A stretch of DNA of 64,000 bases from Bradyrhizobium sp. sGM-13 (GCF_018398875.1 NZ_JAGWDK010000030.1:1-64000), one strand, 5' to 3'; shown: positions 42,710-52,238, counted from the first letter of the stretch. Made by a program: numbers and translations. Notes: generated from the sequence alone by a model not told the origin.

Positions 42710-45358
42710 TCACACGATCAGATCCTGCGGCGCGTGGGTAGTGACAGCGTTACCCGGCTGGTTCCAACTGAAACCGTCGGAGCATTGTGCAGACAGTTCG
42801 ATAGTTTGGGCTGTCTCTGTCGTCGCCGGCGGTACACTGACTCCTGAAGCGTCTTCGGGGGAACTGACAGATGAGATGTCCTCTGAAAGGTCGATGACGT
42901 CAGAAGTTTTGACGTCGGACATATTGTCCTTGAAATGGAACGTGTCGTTGGCGCCGTTGATGGTGATTGTCACCACCTGTGCGGTGTCGTCGATGGTGGT
43001 CACCGTGAAGGTGTCGATCAGCGTTTGGCAGTCGTTCAGCGCCTGCACTTCGCAATTGGCGTTGTCGAGCTCGTAGATCCAGGCGCCATCCGCCGTCATC
43101 GTGAAGGTGCCATAGCCGGCATCGCTCGCCATCGGCGAGCACACTGCCGTGAAGGTGTTGGGCGTGTTGTCGACGTCGGTATCGGTGAGCGTGCCGGTGG
43201 CGAACGGCGTACCGTATGTGCAAGCGCCAGCTTCGGTTACTGAGCCGGTCGTGGCGCCATAAATGACGGCGGCGTCGTTGGCGCCGTTGATGGTGATTGT
43301 CACCACCTGTGGGGTGCCGTCGATGGTGGTCACCGTAAAGCAGTCGGTCAGCGTGTCGCAATCGTTGAGCGCTTGCACTTCGCAGTTGGTGTTATCGAGC
43401 GTATAGGTCCAGACGCCATGAGTCGTCATGGTGAAAGTGCCATAGCCGCCATCGCTCAGCTTCGGCGAATCGATCGCCGCAAAGGTGTTGGGAGCGTTGT
43501 CGACATCAGTGTCGGTGAGCGTGCCGGTCGCGGTTGGTTTGCAAGATACCGAATTGGCCACGCCGCCAGCCTCGATGACCGACCCTTCCTTGATTCCGCA
43601 AATGATGGCGGCGTCGTTGGTACCGTTTATGGTAACCGTCACCAGTTGCTCGGTGCCATCCAGGGCGGTCACCTTGAAAGTGTCGGTCAACGTGTCTCCG
43701 ACATTAAGTGCCTGCACCGCGCAATTGTTGTCGTCGAGCATGTAGGTCCACACGCCGTCCGGCGTTATTGTGAAGGTGCCATAGCCGGCGTCGCTGGCCG
43801 TCGGGCAATTGACCGCCGTAAAGCCGGACGCGTTGTCGACGTCGGTAGCGGTCAGCGTGCCGGTCGCGGTCGGCGGATCGCACTTGGTGCCGCCGTCCTC
43901 GGTCACGGAGCCGGTCGTGGTGCCGGAAATGACTGCTGCGTCGTTGGTGCCGCTGATGGTGACCGTCACGACCTGGGGGGTGCCGTCGATCGTGGTCACC
44001 GTAAAGAAGTCGGTCAGTTTATCGCCGACATTGAGTGCTTGCACCGCGCCGTTGGAGTCGTTGACCGTGTAAGTCCATACGCCGGCCGCCGTCATCGTGA
44101 AGGTGCCAAAGCCCTGTGCGCTCGCGGTCGGAGTGTCTACCGTCGTAAAAGTATTGGGCGCGTCATCGACGTCGGCGCTGGTGAGCGTCCCGGTGGCGCT
44201 CAGCGTGGCGAGCGCGACGTTGGCGACGCCGCCGGCCTCGATCGCCGTGCCGTTAGTCGCGCCGGAGATGATGGCGGCGTCGTTGGCGCCGTTGATGGCA
44301 ATCGTGAAGGGTTGATTGGCCGAGAGCGTGCCGTCGGATACGGTGACCATGAAGTCCGTGGTGGTGGGCTCGGTCAGCGCATTGATCGCATCATTGTCCG
44401 GAACGAACGTATAGGCGCCGGTCGTGCTGTCGACGTAAAGCGTGCCGTAGGGACCAGCGTTCGATACATCGTACGTCACCCCGTCGATTACGGTGCTGCT
44501 GGGGGTTCCCCCGCTGATGCCGAAGGTCAGCATAGCGTCGCTGTTGGGGCTACTGGCAAGGAAAGTGCCGCTTGACGCGGTGAAGACGTCAAAGACCGAG
44601 GTGTCAATTTCGGTCGGCCCGATCACCGCATTCAGTGTCGGCGGCACCGGCGGAGGAGGCGGCAGTTGTCCGATAATCATTTCCGGGACTGATGCGAGGA
44701 TCACCGCGGGCAAAGCCGGCAAATCCTGCTCCGGGGCAGAATCATCAATCTCAATGAAATTGATCGGTTGCACCGGCAGTCGCTCCAGGGGAGGAGGCGT
44801 GCCTGATCCCGTCGACCCCAGTCCCTTCTCGTAGGTGGCGAGCGCTTCCTGCTGGGCCGCTTGCAATTCAGCCATTCGCGCGGCGGAATTCGTGCTCTGA
44901 GTCACGCTGATCGTGGACCCCTGCGAACGCAGGATGATAGTCTGTCCAGGATCGTCGACGAGGAAGTGTCGAGGGATCACCTCCTTGGTGACCAGCTCGA
45001 ATGCGCCATGCTCGAGGTCCTTGTATGTGATGTTGCCGTCGTCCAGGACCGTGACGTTCGGATCGGCGGCCCGGGCCTCTTTCACAAGCGAGAAGGTCAG
45101 TGCCGTGAGCCACAGCATGCCGAACCTGCCGGCATGAGCCCTGCTTCGCGGATCGCCGACCGCGACTTGAGCGGCAGTGCGGGTCGCGCGCCAAAGGGTG
45201 CCGAAGCCGGCCGTGGTCTGAACGTTGCCGATAATTTGGGGAAGCGGAGCCGCCGCGGCCTTACGTTCGTCCCCAGTCTCGGCGTGGGACCCGACAAGCA
45301 TGGCCTCAACCCCCGCCCCTCGTGTGAAATTTTCGTGGTCTGGCTTTGCCCAGCCCAT
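42710..45358 (-). CDS. VCBS repeat surface protein, unusually cysteine-rich
   Basis: An 882-residue surface-type protein. The first 100 residues end in a hydrophobic segment (MLWLTALTFSLVKEARAADP), then a linker with GQLPPPPPVPPTLN. About five VCBS-type units of roughly 100 residues follow, each with (G)YGTFT, GVWTYTLD, VQALN and VTITINGANDAAVI. The end HAPQDLIV is common to Bradyrhizobium VCBS proteins. No type I secretion genes are adjacent, nor Ca-binding nonapeptides of RTX type. The last three units carry many cysteines (such as DDNNCAVQ, NDCDTLTDC), unusual for this family. It is divergent from a FecR-domain gene with which it probably shares control. The start is uncertain, and the N-terminal signal type is unclear. 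Confidence 0.82.
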   Translation of the reverse strand: MGWAKPDHENFTRGAGVEAMLVGSHAETGDERKAAAAPLPQIIGNVQTTAGFGTLWRATRTAAQVAVGDPRSRAHAGRFGMLWLTALTFSLVKEARAADPNVTVLDDGNITYKDLEHGAFELVTKEVIPRHFLVDDPGQTIILRSQGSTISVTQSTNSAARMAELQAAQQEALATYEKGLGSTGSGTPPPLERLPVQPINFIEIDDSAPEQDLPALPAVILASVPEMIIGQLPPPPPVPPTLNAVIGPTEIDTSVFDVFTASSGTFLASSPNSDAMLTFGISGGTPSSTVIDGVTYDVSNAGPYGTLYVDSTTGAYTFVPDNDAINALTEPTTTDFMVTVSDGTLSANQPFTIAINGANDAAIISGATNGTAIEAGGVANVALATLSATGTLTSADVDDAPNTFTTVDTPTASAQGFGTFTMTAAGVWTYTVNDSNGAVQALNVGDKLTDFFTVTTIDGTPQVVTVTISGTNDAAVISGTTTGSVTEDGGTKCDPPTATGTLTATDVDNASGFTAVNCPTASDAGYGTFTITPDGVWTYMLDDNNCAVQALNVGDTLTDTFKVTALDGTEQLVTVTINGTNDAAIICGIKEGSVIEAGGVANSVSCKPTATGTLTDTDVDNAPNTFAAIDSPKLSDGGYGTFTMTTHGVWTYTLDNTNCEVQALNDCDTLTDCFTVTTIDGTPQVVTITINGANDAAVIYGATTGSVTEAGACTYGTPFATGTLTDTDVDNTPNTFTAVCSPMASDAGYGTFTMTADGAWIYELDNANCEVQALNDCQTLIDTFTVTTIDDTAQVVTITINGANDTFHFKDNMSDVKTSDVIDLSEDISSVSSPEDASGVSVPPATTETAQTIELSAQCSDGFSWNQPGNAVTTHAPQDLIV

Positions 45359-45594
45359 GAGGTCAAAATATTCAGGTCAAAATAGCCTAGCGCGGCCAGC
45401 CGAAGGCTAGCCGCCAAGACTCCAAACTACCCCAATCCATGGGCGGTAGGCTTTAGGCACAAAAGGAGTAATCCTTTTGAGCGGGTAATAGAATAATGCC
45501 TTTCCCCGACATCGGGTCTAATGTCGCCCTGGCCGACGGTTCAAAGCGACCGTGAGCGCTCTCTCGGACAAGATCTTCTCAGGAAGGGGGGATC

Positions 45595-46251
45595 ATGTGC
45601 ATGCATGCTATTGCTGCATTGGTGACAGGCTTCGTTCTGGCGACCGCCGGGCTTTTTGCTGGGCCGGCTCACGCGCAACGCGATTCCGCCAGGCCCGCCG
45701 TTCAGGATCTAGCGTCAAAACCAATTGGAAAAATTGTTGTCGCCACGGGGTCGGTCACGATTGAACGCGCGGGTGCGGTGGTTGTTCAGGTGAGCACCTC
45801 AGGTCAGCATGGTCAGGCGAAGGTAGGTGATCTCGTCTATCAGGGCGATGTCGTCGCGACCGGCGCCGACGGCCGCGTCGGAATCAATTTCACCGACGGC
45901 ACTTCTTTCAATCTGTCGAACAACGCGCGCATGGCGTTGAACGAGTTCGTGTACGATCCAAACAGTCAATCCAACGCGACCTTGTTCAGTCTAACCAAGG
46001 GAACCTTCACCTTTGTCGCAGGCAAAGTCGCGAAGACCGGCGATATGAAAGTCGACACCCCGGTCGCGACCATGGGCGTTCGAGGCACCACGCCACGCGT
46101 CGAAATTTCGGATGATGGGACAGTCAGATTTTCGACGCTCATTGAAGAAGGCAAAAGCAGAGTCGCAAGAACGCCGACGGCACCAGCAGCGCAGCAACCC
46201 GATCAAAAGCCTTTCCCGAAGTCAAATCTGAATATCTGTCGGGGGTGCTAA
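45595..46251 (+). CDS. FecR-domain exported protein
   Basis: A 218-residue protein with an N-terminal signal peptide (AIAALVTGFVLATAGLFAGP, cut near AHA) and a FecR domain: KIVVATGSVTIERAG, KVGDLVYQGDVVATGADGRV, NLSNNARMALNEF, then TPVATMGVRGTTPRV. FecR proteins can act in surface signalling, but free-standing ones like this are often linked with large surface adhesins. It faces the VCBS gene back to back with a 236-base spacer. RBS GGAAGGGGGG is strong. No sigma factor is near, so a scaffold or secretion-linked role is more likely than fec-type regulation. Confidence 0.88.
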   Translation: MCMHAIAALVTGFVLATAGLFAGPAHAQRDSARPAVQDLASKPIGKIVVATGSVTIERAGAVVVQVSTSGQHGQAKVGDLVYQGDVVATGADGRVGINFTDGTSFNLSNNARMALNEFVYDPNSQSNATLFSLTKGTFTFVAGKVAKTGDMKVDTPVATMGVRGTTPRVEISDDGTVRFSTLIEEGKSRVARTPTAPAAQQPDQKPFPKSNLNICRGC

Positions 46252-46369
46252 GCGCCGCTCCGGGTGCAAGCCGCTTCCGGTGCGAGAAATTCATCAGTCA
46301 ACCAGTCCGGGCGTGCCGCCTTCACGTCAATGGGGCCCATTCGCTAGTTCCGACATCGGAAGGCCTGAT

Positions 46370-47239
46370 ATGGAATTTAGTGCAAGCAAGCGCATCGTCC
46401 ACGGCTTCGCGCCCGCTTTTGCCTTGCTGCTGCTCGGCTCACTCGCTGCCGCGCAGAGTCCCAAGAAGAACGACTATCTCGAGAGCATCGCGCTGTGCAA
46501 CGGCTCGGAACACACTTCGCTTGCAGCCCGGATCGGTGGTTGCACGGCGTTCATCGATTCCGGGCAAGGTACAAAAACCGCTCTTGCTATTGCCTATAAC
46601 AACCGTGGCAACGCCCATACGATAAACGGAGACGTCGACCGCGCCCTCCTGGATTTCGATAAATCGATCAAGCTCGATCCAACTTACGCCAAGGCATTCA
46701 ATAACCGCGGCGCGGCTTACTTGAGGAAAGGCGAATACGACCTCGCCCTCAAATCTCTGGACGAAGCGATCAAGCGTAACCCGAATTACGCCAGGGCTTT
46801 CGTCAACCGGGCCGGGGTTCTCCTGAAAAAGCACGAGTACGATCGCGCTGCGCGAGATTACGACGAGGCAATTCGTCTTGAGCCCAATCTGGAAGCCGCG
46901 TGGAGCGGACGCTGCTGGACCCGGGCCATCCTCGGCTCGTTGCAGGCGGCGCTTGAGGACTGCAACAAGGTGCTTCAGTCATGGCCGAACGACGCCGCCA
47001 CATATGACTCGCGCGGACTGATTCACTTGAAGATGGGGGAAGCCGGCGCGGCGATCAATGATTTCAGTGCCGCGCTACGCCTCGATTCCAAGCTGGCGAG
47101 TGCGTTTTATGGGCGCGGGCTTGCCAGGCTTAAGAGCGGCGACAAGGCTGGCGGCGCCGCCGATATTTCCGCAGCGAAGACGCTGCGGGCCGGAATCGAT
47201 GACGACTTCATGCGTTATGGCGTGCGCGGCGGCAACTAG
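46370..47239 (+). CDS. Exported TPR-repeat protein
   Basis: A 289-residue protein with a signal peptide (VHGFAPAFALLLLGSLAAAQ) and about six tetratricopeptide repeats, seen as AIAYNNRGNAHTINGDVDRA, KAFNNRGAAYLRKGEYDLAL and similar. TPR arrays serve as protein-binding scaffolds in the periplasm. The start is moved 30 codons inward to place the signal peptide at the N-terminus. It lies downstream of the FecR gene and may be co-expressed with it. Confidence 0.88.
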   Translation: MEFSASKRIVHGFAPAFALLLLGSLAAAQSPKKNDYLESIALCNGSEHTSLAARIGGCTAFIDSGQGTKTALAIAYNNRGNAHTINGDVDRALLDFDKSIKLDPTYAKAFNNRGAAYLRKGEYDLALKSLDEAIKRNPNYARAFVNRAGVLLKKHEYDRAARDYDEAIRLEPNLEAAWSGRCWTRAILGSLQAALEDCNKVLQSWPNDAATYDSRGLIHLKMGEAGAAINDFSAALRLDSKLASAFYGRGLARLKSGDKAGGAADISAAKTLRAGIDDDFMRYGVRGGN

Positions 47240-47298
47240 CCAGCAAAGCCCGGCGCGGCGAACTCGTCATGAAACGATGCCGCGCCCAGGCTGCCGGG

Positions 47299-48279
47299 CT
47301 AATCCAGCTTCACGTTCGCTTCGGTCGCGACCTTGCGCCAGCGCTCGACTTCCGACGACACCATTTTCGCGAAGGCAGGACCGGCGACATCAGGAACGTC
47401 GGAGCCATTGCGCTCCCAGGCTTCCTTGATGGCCGACGTCTGCATGGCCTTCTGCAGCTCCTTGGCCATCTGTTCGACAATCGCCGGCGGCGTGTTCTTC
47501 GGTGCGAACAGGCCGTACCAGGTCGATACTTCATAGCCGGGAAGGCCTGCTTCGGCGGCGGTCGGAAGATCCGGGAACGCGGGCACGCGTTTTGGCGCCG
47601 CGACGGCCAGCGCCCGCAACTGTCCGGCCCTGATGGGCGCGGCCGACGAGCCGAGTCCGTCGAAGACAACAGGCACGTGCCCGGCGATGAGATCCTGCAT
47701 CGCAGGGCCGGCCCCGCGATACGGGACGTGTTGAAGGTTGGTCTTGGTCAGAATCTTGAACAGTTCGCCCGCGAGATGGTGCGTGGTGCCGGCGCCGGCC
47801 GAGCCATAGTTCAATTTGCCCGGATTGGCTTTGGCGTAGGCGATGAACTCGGCGAGCGTCTTGGCGGCAACCTTGTCCGGATTGACCACCACGACCTGCG
47901 GCGGCCGCGCAACCAGCGCCACTGCGATGAAATCCTTCTCGAAATTGTAGTCGAGATTGGGATAGAGCGACGGTGCAATGGCGTGATGCGCTGCGCCCAT
48001 GAAGAAGGTGTAGCCGTCGGGCGCGGCCTTCGACGCCAGCGATGCGCCAACCGTACCGCCCGCGCCGGCGCGGTTTTCAATCAGCACGCGTTTTCCCAAC
48101 TGGCTGTCGAGCTGGGCTGCGAGCGGGCGAGCAAAGGCGTCGGTGCCGCCGCCGGCCGCGAACGGCACGATGAAGGTGATCGGCTTCTCCGGCCATGACT
48201 GGGCTTGGGCCTGACCGGTCACGGCGGATACTGCCGCCAGAACTGAAAACAGGGCGTACCGGACAACTCTTGACTTCAC
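47299..48279 (-). CDS. Bug/TctC family periplasmic binding protein
   Basis: A 326-residue binding protein read from a GTG with GGAGGAGA eight bases upstream. Signal peptide ALFSVLAAVSAVTGQAQAQ is followed by ITFIVPFAAGGGTDAFARPL, LGKRVLIENRAGAGGTVGA, LNYGSAGAGTTHHLAGEL and VPYRGAGPAMQDLIAGHVPV, all standard for the family. It probably binds a small carboxylate. It converges with the TPR gene. No transporter membrane genes are adjacent. Confidence 0.9.
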   Translation of the reverse strand: MKSRVVRYALFSVLAAVSAVTGQAQAQSWPEKPITFIVPFAAGGGTDAFARPLAAQLDSQLGKRVLIENRAGAGGTVGASLASKAAPDGYTFFMGAAHHAIAPSLYPNLDYNFEKDFIAVALVARPPQVVVVNPDKVAAKTLAEFIAYAKANPGKLNYGSAGAGTTHHLAGELFKILTKTNLQHVPYRGAGPAMQDLIAGHVPVVFDGLGSSAAPIRAGQLRALAVAAPKRVPAFPDLPTAAEAGLPGYEVSTWYGLFAPKNTPPAIVEQMAKELQKAMQTSAIKEAWERNGSDVPDVAGPAFAKMVSSEVERWRKVATEANVKLD

Positions 48280-48728
48280 GGTATTCTCCTCCGGGTATTG
48301 CAAATTGGCATCCGCCCTCGGCGGCGCGATTGTCTTTTACGTCCCTGATTCCGGCTTTATTCCGGAAACGGCCAGGGCAACGAGCCCGCACCGTATGTAA
48401 TATGCCAGCCGCGATCCATCAAAATGAGCGGCCGGCCGGGGGAAAATGGTCGTAGTCCCTGGGGCGTATGGTCGTTCCCACGGGCGCCGGCACCGCTCGT
48501 TTCCCGTACGGCCGCGCCGAAGGATACCAAAAAGCCCCGCACCTGCCGCTATCGCGCCGGCACCGGGGCGGTCGAAACCCCCGGACGAAGCAGAAGCACC
48601 ATCAGCGGCACGGGAGAGGCGGGGCGATCCGCTCCCCTGACAGGAAATTTTGGTCCCTGCGCCGGTCCAAATGGACACTGGTTGCAAAGCAAAATATGCT
48701 CGCCTTGGGAATGTGGGGGAATGCGCTT
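48280..48728. other. Divergent intergenic region
   Basis: Upstream of both the Bug protein (leftwards) and the protease (rightwards). Frames crossing it on both strands are the result of high GC. A frame in phase with the protease extends back to 48468 without a start in good context. Confidence 0.4.
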
Positions 48729-49985
48729 ATGGCCTGCCGTGCTGCTGCGGTTGCAGCTTTGTTGTGGTCGATTTTTGCCAACTCGAATGCAGAGGCGCGT
48801 GGGCCCTACGGCTCGATCAGCGTCGGCAACTGGAAGGGCGGAGCCTACACCCACGATCAGACCGGGTCGTTCTCGCATTGTGCAGCAGGCGCCCAATACG
48901 CCAGCGGCGTCTATTTTGTCGTGATGATCGACGGCAATGGCGGATGGAGCCTCGGCTTCATGCACGAGCAATGGAGACTGAGGACCGGGGAAGCCTTTCC
49001 GCTGACCCTGACATTCGATGGTCAGCAACCGTTCAACGTTCATGGCGTCCCGATTGCGGACAAGCTGGTTCGCGTGCCGATGCCGAACAACTCCGCGCTG
49101 ATCAGCCAGTTCCGGCGGGCCAAGGCCATGACGGCCTATACGCAGGGGCAGCTCTTCCAGTTCAACCTCGACCAGACCGGCCAGCTATTGCCGGTATTGG
49201 CGAATTGCGTCGCCAAGATCAGGCAATCGGGATTGGCCAGTGCCGGCGATTTCTCGGTCCTGCCTGCCGCCAAGCCGGTCGCCGCAGCGGCGCCGGATTC
49301 CGGGCCGGCCAAGCCCGACAGGCTGTTCGATCAGACCGGCACCGGCTTCCTGGTGAGCACGAACGGACATCTCGTGACCAATGCGCATGTCGTGCACGGA
49401 TGCGTCGGCGACATTTCGGGCAATCTGTCCGGCGAGGCGCCCGCCAAATTGCGCCTGGTGTCGAGCGACGAGACCAACGATCTGGCGCTGCTGCAGGTGA
49501 CGGGCTCGTTCAAGGACGTCGCCAAAATCCGTGACAAGGCGATCCAGTCCGGCGACAGCGTGGTGGCGATCGGCTATCCATTTCACGGATTGCTGACGTC
49601 GGATTTCACGGTGACGACCGGGATCGTGAGCTCGCTCAGCGGGATCCTGAACGACACGCGCTTTCTGCAGATCAGTGCGGCCGTTCAACCCGGCAATAGC
49701 GGCGGGCCGCTATTGGCTGCAAGCGGTGACGTGGTCGGCGTGGTCGCGGCGAAACTGAATGCCATCAAGTTCGCGAGGGCCACGGGCAACATTCCCGAGA
49801 ACATCAATTTCGCCATCAAGACGGGAGCCTTGCGGGATTTTCTCGACAACAGCGTGGTGCCGTATCAGATCTCGGACGCCAAGGCCGAGTTGAAGACGGC
49901 CGAAATCGCCCGCAATGCGCGGGGATTTACGTTCTTAGTTTCCTGCAAGGCGAAGGCAAAGGAGAAAGAGACGGCAAAGAACTAG
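48729..49985 (+). CDS. Exported trypsin-like serine protease (S1C/Do type)
   Basis: A 418-residue protein. The chosen ATG has GGGGGA eight bases upstream and begins a signal peptide ending SNAEA. Residues about 25-180 are an N-terminal domain that I do not recognise, with DGNGGWSLGFMHEQWRL. The protease domain has GTGFLVSTNGHLVTNAHVV (His220), SDETNDLALLQV (Asp251) and SAAVQPGNSGGPLL (Ser324), a full triad. No PDZ domain follows; the end is lysine-rich. It is not DegP itself. The role is probably periplasmic protein cleavage. Possible starts at 48696 and 48711 lack an RBS. Confidence 0.85.
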   Translation: MACRAAAVAALLWSIFANSNAEARGPYGSISVGNWKGGAYTHDQTGSFSHCAAGAQYASGVYFVVMIDGNGGWSLGFMHEQWRLRTGEAFPLTLTFDGQQPFNVHGVPIADKLVRVPMPNNSALISQFRRAKAMTAYTQGQLFQFNLDQTGQLLPVLANCVAKIRQSGLASAGDFSVLPAAKPVAAAAPDSGPAKPDRLFDQTGTGFLVSTNGHLVTNAHVVHGCVGDISGNLSGEAPAKLRLVSSDETNDLALLQVTGSFKDVAKIRDKAIQSGDSVVAIGYPFHGLLTSDFTVTTGIVSSLSGILNDTRFLQISAAVQPGNSGGPLLAASGDVVGVVAAKLNAIKFARATGNIPENINFAIKTGALRDFLDNSVVPYQISDAKAELKTAEIARNARGFTFLVSCKAKAKEKETAKN

Positions 49986-50005
49986 AAACGGGGCCGCCAG
50001 TCCCT

Positions 50006-50311
50006 TCAACGCCTACTGCGAATTGCGGCCGCGGTCTGGGCGTTCCAGGCGCTCCAGCTCACACTGGCGAGGCTTCGCTGGTCGGTCGCAAGCGGCCGCC
50101 GGGTCTGCCGCTCATAGGCGGCGATGATGTGCTGCGACTGCCGGATTTTCTGCTCGAGCTCGGCAATGGTCTTCTGGGTCTTGCCGGTCCTGCTCGACTG
50201 TGCGGACTCGCCCACCATAAACCTGGCGGTCTCGATGCCCCTCAATGTCTCGCGAAGCTTCTTGAGCTGGGCGCGGTGCCACGCAATGGCGCTGTCACTA
50301 TCTACCGGCAT
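50006..50311 (-). CDS. Small conserved helical protein
   Basis: A 101-residue protein: SDSAIAWHRAQLKKLRETLR, then KTIAELEQKIRQSQHIIAAY. It is highly helical with a likely coiled coil and no signal peptide. CAGGAGGG lies before the ATG. Similar proteins occur in many Bradyrhizobium genomes, function unknown. It converges with the protease gene at a distance of 20 bases. Confidence 0.75.
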   Translation of the reverse strand: MPVDSDSAIAWHRAQLKKLRETLRGIETARFMVGESAQSSRTGKTQKTIAELEQKIRQSQHIIAAYERQTRRPLATDQRSLASVSWSAWNAQTAAAIRSRR

Positions 50312-50565
50312 GCAAACCCTCCTGATTCGTGGCCGAATCTAGCACGCATGGGGCAAGTTGGGCCAAGGGGGGCCGGGCGGGGGCATCGGGCCCACCGGTT
50401 TCGCATGGCGGGAGGCGGTCGCTTCCCGATTTCGACCTCTTTTTGCCATCGAAGCGACCGCAGGCGAGCCTTCTAACAACAAACTTGCATGGCGATCTGT
50501 AGTCAGCGCGGTCCCCTCTTATCGTCCTGGCGGCTGAATGCCGGCCCGGCGCAATGGAGCGTGCG

Positions 50566-50763
50566 ATGAGCGAAGTTGAGTTCGATCGAATTGTCGATGC
50601 CGTGCGGAAGGAAATCGCGCTGGCTCCGGCGGCGAATTCGTTGACGGGCTTGCGGGCCTCCGAGGGGCGGGCGAAGGCTATCGACGACAAGCCAGCGTCC
50701 CGGCGCCACGCTTCCTTCGCCAGGATTCGTCGCGTCGGCGAGGGGCGGAAGCGATACAGGTGA
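50566..50763 (+). CDS. Small basic protein, unknown
   Basis: A 65-residue protein starting MSEVEFDRIVDAVRKEIAL, acidic at first and basic at the end (FARIRRVGEGRKRYR). No RBS of quality other than GGAGCGTGCG. It is 17 bases before the next small gene. Unknown function. Confidence 0.5.
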   Translation: MSEVEFDRIVDAVRKEIALAPAANSLTGLRASEGRAKAIDDKPASRRHASFARIRRVGEGRKRYR

Positions 50764-50780
50764 CGCGTATAGGAGACCTC

Positions 50781-51050
50781 ATGGAGCGATCAGTGTTCGA
50801 AGTCGTGAAGGCGCCGCTGGGCTGGTCGGTGTTTGCCGACAACGTCAAGATTGGCGGTGTCTACGATTCGCGGGGTGCCGCCCTCGAAGCCGCCGTGCTG
50901 GCCGCCTCCTATACCGTCAGCGACGGCGGCGGCGTTCAGATCAACGTGCCCGGCGCGGAGGAAGAAAAGCCGAGATGGGCGATCGCGTTTGATATCGCAG
51001 CCGCCATTCTGCCGACGCGGAGCGGGCGCGAGCGAAGCAGGTCACGGTAA
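50781..51050 (+). CDS. DUF2188-like small protein
   Basis: An 89-residue protein: MERSVFEVVKAPLGWSVFAD, then GGVYDSRGAALEAAVLAASY and VSDGGGVQINVPG. This pattern (VxxxxxGWxVxxDxxxxxxxxSxxxAxxxA) resembles DUF2188-type short proteins. AGGAGA precedes the ATG. A terminator-like hairpin follows at 51088. Function unknown. Confidence 0.65.
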   Translation: MERSVFEVVKAPLGWSVFADNVKIGGVYDSRGAALEAAVLAASYTVSDGGGVQINVPGAEEEKPRWAIAFDIAAAILPTRSGRERSRSR

Positions 51051-51087
51051 AGCCGGCCCAGTCGCGAGCCATGTGTGGATCGACACC

Positions 51088-51124
51088 GGCCGCCGGCGGT
51101 TTTCCGCCGCCGGCCTTTCATTTT
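51088..51124 (+). terminator. Terminator-like hairpin
   Basis: GGCCGCCGGCGG (51088-51099) pairs with CCGCCGCCGGCC (51104-51115) with one mismatch over a four-T loop, followed by TTTCATTTT. It sits between two converging genes and may serve both. Confidence 0.6.
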
Positions 51125-51678
51125 ACATCGTCGAACGGTGACACCGCGGGACGGCCAATGCGCGTCCGCTTGATACGGCGCACTGCCATCGGCGCGCCGT
51201 CGGACTGATACTGCAACTCGTATGCCTTGCCGTTCTTGTCTCTCGCGGTGCAGGAAATGCTGGAGACTTCGAGCGTCACGAAGTTTCCGACCTGCTTGCA
51301 GAGGCCGGCCGTCAATTCAACCGATGGTATCGGCAGCCCGTCGGCCTTCGGCCTGTCCTTGGATTTCAGCAGCATCCGGTCAATCGGCAGTTCGTACAGA
51401 TTGGCCTCCGGCCTTCGCCCGTTGTCACCGGAGAACGTGATGGTGTGACTGCCGTCGCTGGGATCGTCGAGCGCTACGGTAAAATTAGCACGGCCTTCCT
51501 CGGTCTGGAAGAACGCCACGGCCCGGCAGGCAAAGTCCCGTCCGGCAACCTTCAGCGTGCTGCACTTGCCGGACATCAGCGCGAAGATGATGGTATCGGG
51601 CTCGTCCGAGGCGAGCGCCGGCGCTGTCGTGAGAAGGATGGCAAGGGCGAAAGCCCGACGGCCAAGGCGCGTGGTCAT
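51118..51678 (-). CDS. Exported protein of unknown function
   Basis: A 186-residue protein with a signal peptide (MTTRLGRRAFALAILLTTAP, cut near ALA). The mature part has four cysteines in pairs (SGKCSTLKV, DFACRAVAF, GLCKQV, ISCTARD), suggesting two disulfides, and a central segment predicted as beta. No family is recognised. It converges with the small gene to the left. The start MTTRLGRR follows a weak RBS. Confidence 0.65.
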   Translation of the reverse strand: MTTRLGRRAFALAILLTTAPALASDEPDTIIFALMSGKCSTLKVAGRDFACRAVAFFQTEEGRANFTVALDDPSDGSHTITFSGDNGRRPEANLYELPIDRMLLKSKDRPKADGLPIPSVELTAGLCKQVGNFVTLEVSSISCTARDKNGKAYELQYQSDGAPMAVRRIKRTRIGRPAVSPFDDVK

Positions 51679-51773
51679 GTTCGGTTGATACGACATCGAG
51701 CGCCGTGTTGGCCAGACCGGCGGAGCCCGGACATCGGAAGAGGACAGCGCCGGTTTTGTGATACCTCAGTCCA

Positions 51774-52238
51774 TCAGAAGTCGAGCGGCGCGTTGTCGAC
51801 GACTTCCTTCATGACGAAGAAGGTCAGGGTCTGGCGGACGCCCGGCAGTGCGATCAACTGCTCGCCGTGGATGCGGTTGAAATCCTCCATGTCGCCGACG
51901 CGGATCTTGAGGAAATAGTCGAAATCGCCTGCCACCAGATGGCAATCGAGCACGAATTTGAGTTGCGCGATCGCCCGCTCGAAGGCGGCAAAGCTTTCCG
52001 GCGTGGAGCGGTCGAGCACGACGCCGACCATGACGAGCGCACCCTTGCCGACCTTGCGCGGCGCCACCATCGCCCTGACCCCTGCTATGAATCCCTCGTC
52101 GAACAGGCGCTGGGTGCGGCGGTGACAGGTTGCGGCACTGACACCGGCCGTTTCGGCCAGCTCGGCATTGGTCAGCCGGCCGCTATTTTGCAGCAAACGC
52201 AATATCTTAAGGTCGATACGATCGAGCCTGCCGGGCAT
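51774..52238 (-). CDS. acdR: Lrp/AsnC-type regulator next to ACC deaminase
   Basis: A 154-residue Lrp-family regulator. The helix-turn-helix is LDRIDLKILRLLQNSGRLTN, ELAETAGVSAATCHRRTQRL; the RAM domain follows with VLDRSTPESFAAFERA and GDFDYFLKIRV. It is divergent from acdS with 159 bases between, the usual AcdR arrangement in which AcdR activates acdS, often with ACC. The start (MPGRLDRID) is set by family length; the frame is open 42 codons further upstream. Confidence 0.85.
   Translation of the reverse strand: MPGRLDRIDLKILRLLQNSGRLTNAELAETAGVSAATCHRRTQRLFDEGFIAGVRAMVAPRKVGKGALVMVGVVLDRSTPESFAAFERAIAQLKFVLDCHLVAGDFDYFLKIRVGDMEDFNRIHGEQLIALPGVRQTLTFFVMKEVVDNAPLDF

Noticed and set aside
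43373..44575. 400-codon open frame antisense to the VCBS gene
   Set aside because: It arises from the repetitive, GC-rich VCBS coding sequence; composition (Val-Gly-Arg-Asp repeats) mirrors the sense repeats and no family is seen.
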